Positions 24,510-32,019 of a DNA stretch of 64,000 nt are shown piece by piece. The translations under genes were made by a program, and so were the position numbers. Location of the stretch: NCBI RefSeq assembly GCF_000427685.1, contig NZ_KE386573.1, forward strand, positions 124,001-188,000. Reading direction: 5' to 3'. The stretch comes from Haloplanus natans DSM 17983. GTDB lineage: Archaea > Halobacteriota > Halobacteria > Halobacteriales > Haloferacaceae. The notes under the pieces were generated by a model. It made no database searches, was not told the origin of the DNA, and saw nothing but the letters and a program-made list of their open reading frames with translations. Within the stretch, counting starts at the first letter, position 1, and each line of letters opens with the position of its first letter.

Positions 24510-24545
24510 GCCGCGTGGGATCGTGTCCCGACCGATGTGTCCCGA

Positions 24546-25073
24546 TCAGTCGAGCGGAGCGCCGTTCAGCACCGTCGTGCCGTCGAGGTCGACCGCCTTC
24601 GAGAGCGTGCCGTGGACGTAACAGCGGGCTTCGGCGGCCGCGATCAGATCGCGTACGTCGGATTCGGGGGCGTCGGTTCTGAGCGTCGTCGTGTAGGCGA
24701 TGGACTCGAAGTCGGCGGGGGCGTCGCGGAAGCCGAGGCCGCCGAGACGGTCGATTTCGCTCTCCACGTCGACGGCGAGTTCGTCGAGTTCGATCCCCAT
24801 GCGGATGGCGTTGCGGACATACTGGGCCTGCAGGCAGAACGCGAAGCCGGCGAGGAAATACCGAAGCGGCCGCGGGGCGACGCCGGTGCCGCCGACCTTC
24901 GAAGCGGGTTCGTCGGCGTCGAAGACGAAGCCGTCCGCGTGCGCCCGGGCGTGGTAGTTTCGAAGCGTCTCCGTCTCGACGCTCGGGTGACCCGGCTTGA
25001 GTTCGCGCGCCGACCGAAGCCCATCGATTCGGCGGTTCAATCGCGTTTGCAGCGTCGTGTCGACGAGTGACAT
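24546..25073 (-). CDS. OsmC-family protein
   Basis: This 175-residue protein has the OsmC/Ohr fold. A basic N-terminal helix leads to ADEPASKVGGTGVAPRPLRYF, then the helix AGFAFCLQAQYVRNAIRMGI, and finally RCYVHGTLSKAVDLDGTTV. The Cys in AGFAFCLQ and the Cys in EARCYVHGTL match the two redox cysteine positions of OsmC. It probably reduces organic hydroperoxides using thiols. It stands alone. Confidence 0.88.
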   Translation of the reverse strand: MSLVDTTLQTRLNRRIDGLRSARELKPGHPSVETETLRNYHARAHADGFVFDADEPASKVGGTGVAPRPLRYFLAGFAFCLQAQYVRNAIRMGIELDELAVDVESEIDRLGGLGFRDAPADFESIAYTTTLRTDAPESDVRDLIAAAEARCYVHGTLSKAVDLDGTTVLNGAPLD

Positions 25074-25269
25074 GGGGCGTGAGAGGACCGTCGCCCAGTT
25101 AGGGGTTGTGACGCCGACCGCGGGGGACCGGCCGACGACACAACCGACGTAGTCCCGAGAACAACCGAAGATGACTTAAGACAACTGTATTTTACACTCT
25201 CTGCTAGCAACCACAACCGCACCCGGGCTATGGCAAAATTACTTGACTGACCGCCCCGGAGTCGTGACG

Positions 25270-26070
25270 ATGGCAGGGACCGACGACGAGGGCGTCCTCC
25301 GGAGCAAGCGCTCGGCGACCCGATATCAGATTCTGGTGGGCATCGCGGAGCGACAGCCGGCGGTCAGTCAACGCGAAATCGCCGACGACATCGGTATCAC
25401 GGCACAGGCCGTGAGCGACTACCTCCAGGGTCTCATCGAGGAGGGGTACGTCCGGAGTCCCGGACGGGGGCGATACGAGGTGACCAAGGAGGGCGTCGAC
25501 TGGCTCATCGGTCGTACCGACGAACTCCGGGAGTTCGTGGCCCACGTCTCGGAGGACGTTATCGGGCAGGTCGAGATCGAAACCGCCATCGCGGCCGCCG
25601 ATATCGACGAGGGCGACGCCGTCTCGCTGTCGATGCAAGACGGCGTGCTCCGCGCCACCCCGGGCACCGCCGGGAGCACAACCGCGATTGCGGTCACCGC
25701 CGCCACCGCTGGCCGGGACGTGGGCGTCACCGACTTCGAGGGCGTCCTCGACTACGATTTGGGCCGGGTGACCGCCGTCTCGATCCCCCGGGTCCAGGAC
25801 GGCGGGAGCGCCGCCGTCGCGAACGGGACGGTCCTCGACGGCGTCGCCGACGCGGATCTGGTGGCGACGGCCGGGACCGAGGCGCTGGTTGCCGCGCGGG
25901 CCGCCGGCCTCGATCCGGACGTGCGCTTTGGCACCCCACAGGCCGTGAGCGAGGCGGCAGTCCGCGGCCTCGACGTGCTCTTGCTCGCCGTGGCGGACGA
26001 ACTCTCGACGCATCTCGACCGCCTCCGCGAGCACAACGTCAACTACGAAGTCGTCGATCCGGCGGAGTGA
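25270..26070 (+). CDS. Winged-helix transcriptional regulator
   Basis: This protein of about 266 residues opens with a MarR/TrmB-like winged helix. SATRYQILVGIAERQPAVSQ, REIADDIGITAQAVSDYLQG and LIEEGYVRSPGRGRYEVT show the helix-turn-helix and wing. A C-terminal domain of about 170 residues contains IGQVEIETAIAAADIDEGDA and TAIAVTAATAGRDVGVTDFE, probably a ligand-binding or oligomerisation domain. The ATG at 25270 is preferred over a TTG at 25243. Its stop codon abuts palindromic element A2. The target genes are unknown. Confidence 0.8.
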   Translation: MAGTDDEGVLRSKRSATRYQILVGIAERQPAVSQREIADDIGITAQAVSDYLQGLIEEGYVRSPGRGRYEVTKEGVDWLIGRTDELREFVAHVSEDVIGQVEIETAIAAADIDEGDAVSLSMQDGVLRATPGTAGSTTAIAVTAATAGRDVGVTDFEGVLDYDLGRVTAVSIPRVQDGGSAAVANGTVLDGVADADLVATAGTEALVAARAAGLDPDVRFGTPQAVSEAAVRGLDVLLLAVADELSTHLDRLREHNVNYEVVDPAE

Positions 26071-26151
26071 TAGTGTTTATTGTAAGTTATTACCGGTGGG
26101 TCGACGGACCGTCTTGACGACCTACCGGTAGCCAGTTACAATAAACAGTAT
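26071..26151. repeat. Family A palindromic element, copy A2
   Basis: This 81-bp palindrome follows the TGA stop of the winged-helix gene without a gap. It runs tagtgtttattgtaagtt, accggtgggtcg, then cgacctaccggtagcc and agttacaataaacagta. A TGA follows the right end, so TGA flanks both sides. Confidence 0.9.
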
Positions 26152-26237
26152 GAGACGGGTCGGTGCATCCGGTGACGACGGACACCGATCGGTACGAATC
26201 GACGGACCCAAACCGTCGGGCTGGATATGATCTTCGA

Positions 26238-27470
26238 ATGCAGCTTCGGTTCCTCGGCGGGGCACGCGAGGTCGGACGGAGCGCGATCCTCGTGAACGAA
26301 CGCCTCCTCCTCGATTTCGGGATGCTGACCGGCAACCCCCCACAGTTCCCGGTGGCGACGCCCACGCCCGAGGCGGTCGTCGTCTCGCACGGCCACCTCG
26401 ACCACGTCGGCGCGATTCCCTCGTTGCTCTCCGGATCGGCCCGGCCGTCGATCCACTGGACGCCGCCGACAGCCGAACTCGCACACACGCTCGCGACGGA
26501 CACGCTCAAGCTCCACGGCGGGACGCTTGCGTGTCCGTTCACGGAGAACGACCGCAAGCGCGTGACGGAGGTGTCGGAGACCCACGGCTATCGCGAGCCG
26601 TTCGAGGCCGCGGGACACGAGGTCACCTTCTACAACGCCGGCCACATCCCCGGAAGCGCACACGTCCTCGTCGACGACGGCGACACCCGGCTGCTGTATA
26701 CGGGCGATTTCCACACCGACGATCAGCGCCTCGTCGCGGGGACGACCGCCCGTCCCGACGCCGACGCCGTGCTCTGTGAGAGCACGTACGCCGACGTGGA
26801 CCACGAGGACCGAAACGAGGTGGAGCGGCGCTTCGTCGAGAGCGTCGAGACGACGCTCTGGGAGGGCGGTACGGTGGTCGTTCCGGCTTTTGCCATCGGC
26901 CGGACCCAGGAGATACTCATGATCTGTGCCGCCCACGACGTTCCCTGTTACGTCGATGGGATGGGCAAGCAAGTGACGGAGATGCTGCGGCGGTATCCGT
27001 CCTATCTCCGTGATCCCGAGGCGTTCCGCCGGGCGAAATCGCACGCGCGGTTCGTCACCGGCCGGGACGGCCAGCGACGGCGGATCATCGACCAGCGGGC
27101 GGCGATCATCACGACCAGCGGGATGCTCTCGGGCGGCCCCGCGATGAGCTACATCCCCGAGATTCGGGCGAACCCGACGAACAAGATCACGATGACGGGG
27201 TATCAGGTCGAGGGGACGCCGGGCCGTGACTTACTGGAGACCGGCCGTGCCGACATCGGTGGCCGGATCATGGCGGTCAGCGCGGGTGTCGAGCAGTACG
27301 ACTTCTCGGCCCACGCCGACGCGGACGGACTCCGTACCTTCCTCGACGACTACGCCGGCTGCGAAGTGCTGGTGAACCACGGCGATCGGTGTGAGTGGTT
27401 CGCCGACCGGCTCCGGGCGGACGGCTTCGACGCGCGAGCGCCCGAACGGGCGGCGACGGTAGTCGTCTGA
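26238..27470 (+). CDS. Metallo-beta-lactamase/beta-CASP RNase (aCPSF2-like)
   Basis: This 410-residue protein begins MQLRFLGGAREVGRSAILV. Metal ligands are in VVSHGHLDHVGAIP (HxHxDH), NAGHIPGSAH and LLYTGDFH. The beta-CASP domain carries VVPAFAIGRTQEIL, ITTSGMLSGG (motif B) and SAHADADGL with the last histidine (motif C). It has no N-terminal KH domains, as in the aCPSF2/RNase J-related group. It should be an endo- or 5'-3' exoribonuclease in RNA processing. A degenerate family A-like palindrome follows its stop. Confidence 0.93.
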   Translation: MQLRFLGGAREVGRSAILVNERLLLDFGMLTGNPPQFPVATPTPEAVVVSHGHLDHVGAIPSLLSGSARPSIHWTPPTAELAHTLATDTLKLHGGTLACPFTENDRKRVTEVSETHGYREPFEAAGHEVTFYNAGHIPGSAHVLVDDGDTRLLYTGDFHTDDQRLVAGTTARPDADAVLCESTYADVDHEDRNEVERRFVESVETTLWEGGTVVVPAFAIGRTQEILMICAAHDVPCYVDGMGKQVTEMLRRYPSYLRDPEAFRRAKSHARFVTGRDGQRRRIIDQRAAIITTSGMLSGGPAMSYIPEIRANPTNKITMTGYQVEGTPGRDLLETGRADIGGRIMAVSAGVEQYDFSAHADADGLRTFLDDYAGCEVLVNHGDRCEWFADRLRADGFDARAPERAATVVV

Positions 27471-27545
27471 TACCGATCGTCGGTCCCGTGTTCCCGGCGA
27501 GTCGTCGGGACGGCCCCGCGAACCGTCGGTACTGACGGAGCCTGA
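27471..27545. repeat. Possible decayed family A element
   Basis: Immediately after the TGA stop of the RNase gene the sequence resembles a diverged family A copy. The right half gacggccccgcgaacc, cggtactgac matches about 22 of 30 bases of the A4 right arm. The left arm is poorly preserved. The position right after a stop codon matches the intact copies. Confidence 0.4.
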
Positions 27546-27627
27546 ACCGTATCGCACGAGGTGGCGTGACCGCGTGCCCGCCGCCTCCGGAGGCGACGGC
27601 CAATACCGATCCGGCCACCCGTGGGCG

Positions 27628-28335
27628 TCACGCCGTCACGTCGAACTCGATCCGTTCGACGCCGTTCTCGGACGACACCGCGGTGATCCGGACCGTCCCG
27701 AGTTCGCCGAGGCGATCGACGTGTGTGCCGCCGCAGGGACAGACGTCGAAGTCGTCGATTTCGACGACGCGCATCGGATCGACGTGGTCGGGTATCCGAT
27801 CGAGCTGCGCCCGTCCCTCGGGAACCGCGTCCTCGACGGCGTCACGCGGCCGTTCGGCCTTGTGAACGGGGAGGTCGCGGTCGACGGCGGCGTTCGTCAG
27901 GCGGTCGATCCTCCCCGTGTCCAGATCGGCGCCCTCGAACTCGACCCACCCGCCGTCGAGGGTCAGGCCGTTGCCGACCGTCGCCGCCCCGAACTCGTCG
28001 AGGACGATCCGCGAGAGGACGTGCTGGGCGGTGTGGAGGCGGGTGAGTCGGCCGCGTCGCTCGGCGTCGATCCGGCCGTCGACGGTCGTGCCGACCTCGG
28101 GAAGCGACGCCGCCCCGTCGACGTAGTGGCGCACGTCGCCGTGGTTCTTCCGCGCATCGACGACGGTCACCTCACCGCCCGACCACGAGAGCGTCCCGCG
28201 GTCGGCGGGTTGCCCCCCGCCGCCGGGGTAGAAGTACGTCCCGTCGAGGATCACGTAGTCGTCGCCCGTTCCCGTGACGGTCGCCTCGAACTCGGTCACG
28301 TCGTCGTCGTCGGGGAGATAGCGGAGGTCGGTCAC
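27628..28335 (-). CDS. alaX: AlaX-type alanyl-tRNA editing protein
   Basis: This 235-residue free-standing editing domain removes serine or glycine mischarged onto tRNA-Ala. The zinc site is HTAQHVLSR (HxxxH) plus DFDVCPCGGTHV (CxxxH). GTYFYPGGGGQPADRGTL is the conserved N-terminal glycine-rich motif of AlaX/AlaRS editing domains. The length fits the AlaX-M type. The start is a GTG at 28335 (MTDLRYLPDDDD). Upstream in-frame sequence runs into a family B element and is not expected to be coding. Confidence 0.9.
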   Translation of the reverse strand: MTDLRYLPDDDDVTEFEATVTGTGDDYVILDGTYFYPGGGGQPADRGTLSWSGGEVTVVDARKNHGDVRHYVDGAASLPEVGTTVDGRIDAERRGRLTRLHTAQHVLSRIVLDEFGAATVGNGLTLDGGWVEFEGADLDTGRIDRLTNAAVDRDLPVHKAERPRDAVEDAVPEGRAQLDRIPDHVDPMRVVEIDDFDVCPCGGTHVDRLGELGTVRITAVSSENGVERIEFDVTA

Positions 28336-28452
28336 ACGGGGTCGATGGCGGTGGGCACACAAAAACCGACCGAGGGCCGTTTCGGCGATTCCATGATTCC
28401 GGGAGCGCGGGGATGCATTCGTCAGTGCGGACCAATCCGGGAGAAGGTGTGT

Positions 28453-28536
28453 TATAGTAGCGTTTGGAACTGTTTGCACAGCCGATCGCAAGACTGCGTC
28501 CGATCGGCTGTGCAATAACTTACGAACGCTACTGTA
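28453..28536. repeat. Family B palindromic element, copy B2
   Basis: This 84-bp palindrome reads tatagtagcgtttggaactg on the left and aacttacgaacgctactgta on the right. The inner arms are GCACAGCCGATCG and CGATCGGCTGTGC. The inner sequence differs from B1 in compensated positions on both arms, which preserves pairing. It lies between alaX and the NikR-like gene. Confidence 0.9.
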
Positions 28537-28560
28537 GCTATCGTCGTGGCGTAGCCCCCG

Positions 28561-28989
28561 CTACTCGGGCGACGCGAACGGTCCGAACTCGTCGACCGGC
28601 ATCACCGAGTAGTCGACGCTGAGGGTGTCTTTCGTCGCCCGAATCTTGCCGACGAACGTCGAGATGCTCTCCAGTTGACCTTCGAGAACGAACAGTTCCA
28701 TGCAGTAGTGGGTGCCGACGTGGCTGTGGAAGTTGGCGACGACGAGGCCCTCGTAGTCGTGCCGGAGGCCCATCATCCGCTCCTCGACGCTCGTCGTCTC
28801 GTAGTCGAAGATGACGGTCACGACGGCCATCAGTTCGCGGTCCTCCAGTCGCTTGTCCTCGAACTCCCCGAGGAGGTTCCGGGACGCCTCGCGGACGACT
28901 TCGCTCCGGCCGGTGTAACCGTGCTCCGACGCGAACGCGTCGATTCGCTCGACCAACTCCTCGGGCATCGAGACACTGACGACGGTCAT
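28561..28989 (-). CDS. nikR: NikR-family nickel-responsive regulator
   Basis: This 142-residue protein has an N-terminal ribbon-helix-helix ([18 protein letters not shown]). Its C-terminal ACT-like domain carries the NikR metal site: H in GLRHDYEG, then [13 protein letters not shown] with H-x-H and Cys. All four classical nickel ligands appear present. It should repress or control metal uptake genes when nickel is bound. Its promoter region carries a short palindrome between two direct repeats that could be its own operator. No nickel transporter lies in the window. Confidence 0.9.
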   Translation of the reverse strand: MTVVSVSMPEELVERIDAFASEHGYTGRSEVVREASRNLLGEFEDKRLEDRELMAVVTVIFDYETTSVEERMMGLRHDYEGLVVANFHSHVGTHYCMELFVLEGQLESISTFVGKIRATKDTLSVDYSVMPVDEFGPFASPE

Positions 28990-28990
28990 G

Positions 28991-29021
28991 TATTAATCCA
29001 TCCGCGTTCGGATATTAATCC
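28991..29021 (-). promoter_or_regulatory. Candidate operator/TATA region of the NikR-like gene
   Basis: The 31-bp stretch consists of tattaatcc, then atccg-cgtt-cggat as a short palindrome, then tattaatcc again. The upstream tattaat lies about 24-30 bp before the start codon, so it overlaps the expected TATA box. The arrangement suggests that a regulator, possibly NikR itself, occludes the promoter. Confidence 0.5.
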
Positions 29022-29033
29022 TTACTAAACTGA

Positions 29034-29615
29034 TCAACAGGTCGGGAGGAACTCCACCGCGTCCCGGGTCGTCGTCTCCCCGAACAGCCAGTCGGCGTGG
29101 TCGAGGGCGTACTCGCGGTCCGCCGTTTCGAGGTAGCCGATGGCGTCCTCGACGAGGACGGGACGGTAGTCACGGAGCCCCGCGCTGCCGGCGGTGTGGA
29201 GGACACAGACGTTGGCGAGCGTGCCACAGATGAGCAGGTCGTCGATTCCCCTCGCCGAGAGCCAGCCGTCGAGTTCCGTGTCGTGGAAGGCGTCGTAGGT
29301 GTGCTTCTCGACGACGTGGTCGCCCGGTTCGACGGGAAGGTCGTCGACGAGACGGCTCTCCCACGAGCCTTCGAGGACGTGTTCGCCCCACCGATCGAAC
29401 TCGTCGTAGTAGTGGTTGTTCTCGAACTGCTCGGGTGGGTGGACATCGCGGGTGTAGACGACGCGGGCGCCGGCGTCGTGGGCGCGGTCGACGAGCGTCG
29501 CCACGTCGTCGACGGCGGCCTCGCTCGCCGGGGCGTAGAGGCTGCCGTCCGGGTGACAGAACCCGTTCTGCATGTCGACGACGACGAGCGCCGTGGTGTC
29601 GGGATCGTACGGCAT
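29034..29615 (-). CDS. Isochorismatase-family cysteine hydrolase, nicotinamidase-like
   Basis: This 193-residue protein begins MPYDPDTTALVVVDMQNGFC. The catalytic triad is visible as D in VVVDMQN, K in VVEKHTYDAF and C in GTLANVCVLHTA. The metal-binding D-x-H pattern of nicotinamidases is seen in TRDVHPPEQF. It probably hydrolyses nicotinamide or a related amide in NAD salvage. The stop codon lies 45 bp from the NikR-like start on the same strand. Substrate assignment is by family only. Confidence 0.87.
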   Translation of the reverse strand: MPYDPDTTALVVVDMQNGFCHPDGSLYAPASEAAVDDVATLVDRAHDAGARVVYTRDVHPPEQFENNHYYDEFDRWGEHVLEGSWESRLVDDLPVEPGDHVVEKHTYDAFHDTELDGWLSARGIDDLLICGTLANVCVLHTAGSAGLRDYRPVLVEDAIGYLETADREYALDHADWLFGETTTRDAVEFLPTC

Positions 29616-29705
29616 GGGCGCCGGTATGGGTGCGAGGTAAGTAAACGGTCGCTTCGATCCGTACCGACGGCTTTTCACGCCTCGGGGACGATTTCCCGAC
29701 AACGA

Positions 29706-30701
29706 ATGATCTCGAAGGGCTGTGAACAGTGCGCCAAGGGTGGCAAGATGGTGCTGTTCGTCTACGGTTACTGTGACCAGCGCGACTGTTTCTACTGCCC
29801 GCTCGGCGAGAACCGCAAGAACGTCGACACCGTCTACGCCAACGAGCGAAAGGTCGAGAGCGACGAAGACGTGTTGACGGAGGCCCACCGGATGGACGCG
29901 CTGGGCACCTCGATCACCGGCGGCGAACCGCAGGAGGCCCTCGACCGGACCTGTCACTACCTCTCGCTTCTGAAAGAGGAGTTCGGCGAGGACCACCACA
30001 CTCACCTCTATACGGGCATCACGGGCGGCCGCGAGAACATGCGCCGCCTCTCCGAGGCGGGACTGGACGAGATTCGCTTCCACCCGCCGCTCGATCTGTG
30101 GGGCGACCTCCACGGCACCGAGTGGGAAGAGATCCTCCATATCGCCCGTGAAGAGGGGCTGAAACCCGCGTTCGAGATTCCCGGCATCCGCGCCGAACCC
30201 GAATTCCTCGAGTTCTTAGACGAGGGCGCCGCCGACTTCTGTAACGTAAACGAGTTCGAGATGTCCGACGGCAACTACCGGCGGATGCAGGCGGAGGGGT
30301 ACGACCTCCGCGAGGGCCACATGAGCGCGGTGGAGTCGCCCAAAGAGGAGATTCTCTCCGTGATGGGCGACCACGACCGGGTATACTTCTGTACTTCGGT
30401 GTTCAAGGACGCCGCCCAGCACCGCCGTCGGCTGAAGCGGATGGCCCGGACGATCCGCCGGGAGTTCGACGAGGTGACCGACGACGGCACGCTCGTCTAC
30501 GGCAAGACGTGGGTGACCGAGGAGCGTCTGCGCGAACTCGGCGTCCCCGAGGAGTTCTACACCGTCAAGACCGACCACGTCGAACTCGCGTGGTGGCTCT
30601 TAGAGGAGATGGTCGACGAGGGCGACGTGGGCGAAGGGGAAATCGTCGAGCAGTACCCCACCGTGGACGGGACGGTGGTGGAGCGGACGCCGTTGGCCTG
30701 A
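29706..30701 (+). CDS. Radical SAM protein (COG2108-like) with atypical cysteine spacing
   Basis: This 331-residue protein starts MISKGCEQCAKGGKMVLFVY. The cluster motif is YCDQRDCFYCP, which is CX4CX2C rather than the usual CX3CX2C. The SAM-binding segment TSITGGEP (GGE motif) occurs near residue 78. An additional CxxC (GCEQC) precedes the cluster motif. The architecture resembles pyruvate formate-lyase activating enzyme-related archaeal proteins. Haloarchaeal paralogs exist, but the reaction is unknown. The 3' end of the gene is partly duplicated 92 bp downstream. Confidence 0.85.
   Translation: MISKGCEQCAKGGKMVLFVYGYCDQRDCFYCPLGENRKNVDTVYANERKVESDEDVLTEAHRMDALGTSITGGEPQEALDRTCHYLSLLKEEFGEDHHTHLYTGITGGRENMRRLSEAGLDEIRFHPPLDLWGDLHGTEWEEILHIAREEGLKPAFEIPGIRAEPEFLEFLDEGAADFCNVNEFEMSDGNYRRMQAEGYDLREGHMSAVESPKEEILSVMGDHDRVYFCTSVFKDAAQHRRRLKRMARTIRREFDEVTDDGTLVYGKTWVTEERLRELGVPEEFYTVKTDHVELAWWLLEEMVDEGDVGEGEIVEQYPTVDGTVVERTPLA
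30669..30697 (+). repeat. 29-bp direct repeat, copy 1 (end of radical SAM gene)
   Basis: These 29 bases encode the last residues of the radical SAM protein (TVVERTPLA). They recur identically at 30761-30789. The 63 bp between them include a gcgagcgagcgaagcgaggg stretch, a common haloarchaeal intergenic motif. Confidence 0.85.
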
Positions 30702-30760
30702 TGCGGAGTTTTGGTCCAGCTTTTGCGAGCGAGCGAAGCGAGGGAGTAAAAGGTGGGACT

Positions 30761-30789
30761 GGGACGGTGGTGGAGCGGACGCCGTTGGC
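30761..30789 (+). repeat. 29-bp direct repeat, copy 2
   Basis: This is an exact second copy of the 3' end of the radical SAM gene, 92 bp after the first. It probably arose by tandem duplication, or by insertion of the intervening segment with duplication of the target. Confidence 0.85.
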
Positions 30790-30813
30790 GTAAGCTGTGT
30801 CCCCGTCGTCCGT

Positions 30814-31065
30814 TCAGTCCGCCAACTGTCGCCGCACTGCCGCCAGTTTCGGTCGGAACTTGTCGGTGCTCATGAGGTAGGCGAAGTAGAACGCCATCGC
30901 GCCCATGAAGCCCATCCACGCTCCGAGTTTGACGTTGCCGCTCTCGATGGTGGCGAGTGCAAACTGTTCGATGTAGATGCCGGCCACGGAGAGGCCAACG
31001 CTCCCGACGCCGAACAGCAGTAGCTCGAGGAGTTCGGGCAGGAGGCCGAGGAGTGCGGTGCTCAT
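30814..31065 (-). CDS. Small membrane protein
   Basis: This 83-residue protein has two hydrophobic segments: LLELLLFGVGSVGLSVAGIYI and LGAWMGFMGAMAFYFAYLM. The C-terminus is charged (TDKFRPKLAAVRRQLAD). It has no signal motif beyond membrane helices and no recognised family. It is divergent from the small membrane protein at 31155. Confidence 0.7.
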   Translation of the reverse strand: MSTALLGLLPELLELLLFGVGSVGLSVAGIYIEQFALATIESGNVKLGAWMGFMGAMAFYFAYLMSTDKFRPKLAAVRRQLAD

Positions 31066-31154
31066 ATCTCGGGACTGGTGGGTGCCCGTTGTGGCTCTTT
31101 CGGTCCGTCGAAGCGAAACGCTCTTTGGCCGACTGGGCGGAGTCGGAGTCGATT

Positions 31155-31385
31155 ATGACCGGACGATACGGTGACCTCGACTATCCGACGCTGGCGAAAC
31201 GCGGGACGCTTCTCGGCCTGTGTCTGTTCGCACTCGGCGCACTCGGCGAACTCGGCACCCACGCCATCGGGATGTCGATTCCGGCGTGGGAGGCGACGCT
31301 CCTGTTCGACGCCGAAGTCCTCGGCGTGGCTCTCTTCTTGTTTTCCCCCATCGTGTTCGGTGTCGTCCTCCCGTTGACGGAGTGA
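31155..31385 (+). CDS. Small haloarchaeal membrane protein
   Basis: This 76-residue protein begins MTGRYGDLDYPTLAKRGTLL. It has two membrane segments (LLGLCLFALGALGELGTHAIG and VLGVALFLFSPIVFGVVLPL). The short N-terminal RYGDLDYPTLAKRG motif looks conserved among haloarchaeal small membrane proteins. The function is unknown. It is followed by two adjacent palindromic elements. Confidence 0.7.
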   Translation: MTGRYGDLDYPTLAKRGTLLGLCLFALGALGELGTHAIGMSIPAWEATLLFDAEVLGVALFLFSPIVFGVVLPLTE

Positions 31386-31444
31386 TGCCGACGGCGGCTC
31401 GCAGAGACGGTTCGACGACCTATCGATCCCGGTCGACGATATAG

Positions 31445-31528
31445 TATAGTGTTTACTGTAAGTCATTACCGGTGGGTCGCCAAGACGGTCCGGCGACTCA
31501 CCGGTAACCAGTCACAGTAAACACTATA
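31445..31528. repeat. Family A palindromic element, copy A3
   Basis: This 84-bp palindrome runs from tatagtgtttactgtaagtc through accggtgggtcgcc and ggcgactcaccggt to cacagtaaacactata. Its right end shares four bases with the left end of element B3. Unlike most A copies it does not begin at a stop codon. Confidence 0.9.
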
Positions 31529-31605
31529 GCGTTTGGAACTGTTTACACACCTGATCGCCAGATTGCGTGCAATCAGGTGTGCTCTGACTTACAAACGCTA
31601 CGATA
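31525..31605. repeat. Family B palindromic element, copy B3
   Basis: This 81-bp palindrome overlaps the end of A3 by the bases tata. It reads tatagcgtttggaactgttt, cacacctgatcg, then aatcaggtgtg and acttacaaacgctacgata. A3 and B3 together form a 160-bp double hairpin upstream of the ATP synthase promoter. Confidence 0.9.
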
Positions 31606-31645
31606 GTTCGCGAGAGCCGCCGGCAGCGGCCCCGTTCCGCAAACA

Positions 31646-31654
31646 CCTTATACG
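31646..31654 (+). promoter_or_regulatory. Candidate TATA box of the ATP synthase operon
   Basis: The sequence ccttatacg lies 33-41 bp before the atpH start codon. A short leader of about 10 nt would result. It lies just downstream of the A3-B3 double palindrome. Confidence 0.5.
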
Positions 31655-31686
31655 CCGATTGCGCACATTCCCAACGATCAGTAGTT

Positions 31687-32019
31687 ATGCCGAGACCAGA
31701 GGTTCTCGAACGGATCAAGGCGGCCGAGGAGGAGGCCGAAGAGATCGTCGCGGAGGCGGAGCAGGACCGCGACGATCGGATCGCGGAGGCGCGAGAGCGC
31801 GCCGACGAGATTCGCGCCGAGGCCGAGGCGGAGGCCGAGGAGATGGCCGAACGTCGCCTTGCGGAAGCCGAATCGGAGATCGAGGCCGAGGCGACTGAGA
31901 TTCGGGAGGAGGGCCAGGCGGCCCGCGAGGAACTCATCGCCCAGGCCGACGCACAGATGGACGAGGCGGTCGAGTACGCCATCACACAGTTCGAGGAGGC
32001 GGTGCATGCTCAGACCTGA
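31687..32019 (+). CDS. atpH: A-type ATP synthase subunit H
   Basis: This 110-residue protein is almost entirely coiled-coil and very rich in Glu and Ala (IKAAEEEAEEIVAEAEQDRD, ERADEIRAEAEAEAEEMAER). This is typical of the peripheral-stalk subunit H (AhaH) that pairs with subunit E. It is the first gene of the A-ATPase cluster. The atpI start codon overlaps its last codons. Confidence 0.9.
   Translation: MPRPEVLERIKAAEEEAEEIVAEAEQDRDDRIAEARERADEIRAEAEAEAEEMAERRLAEAESEIEAEATEIREEGQAAREELIAQADAQMDEAVEYAITQFEEAVHAQT

Noticed and set aside
25230-25250. Six-codon open frame before the winged-helix regulator, considered as a leader peptide
   Set aside because: It is too short, has no conserved feature and is out of frame with the gene. 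AT-rich promoter sequence explains it better.
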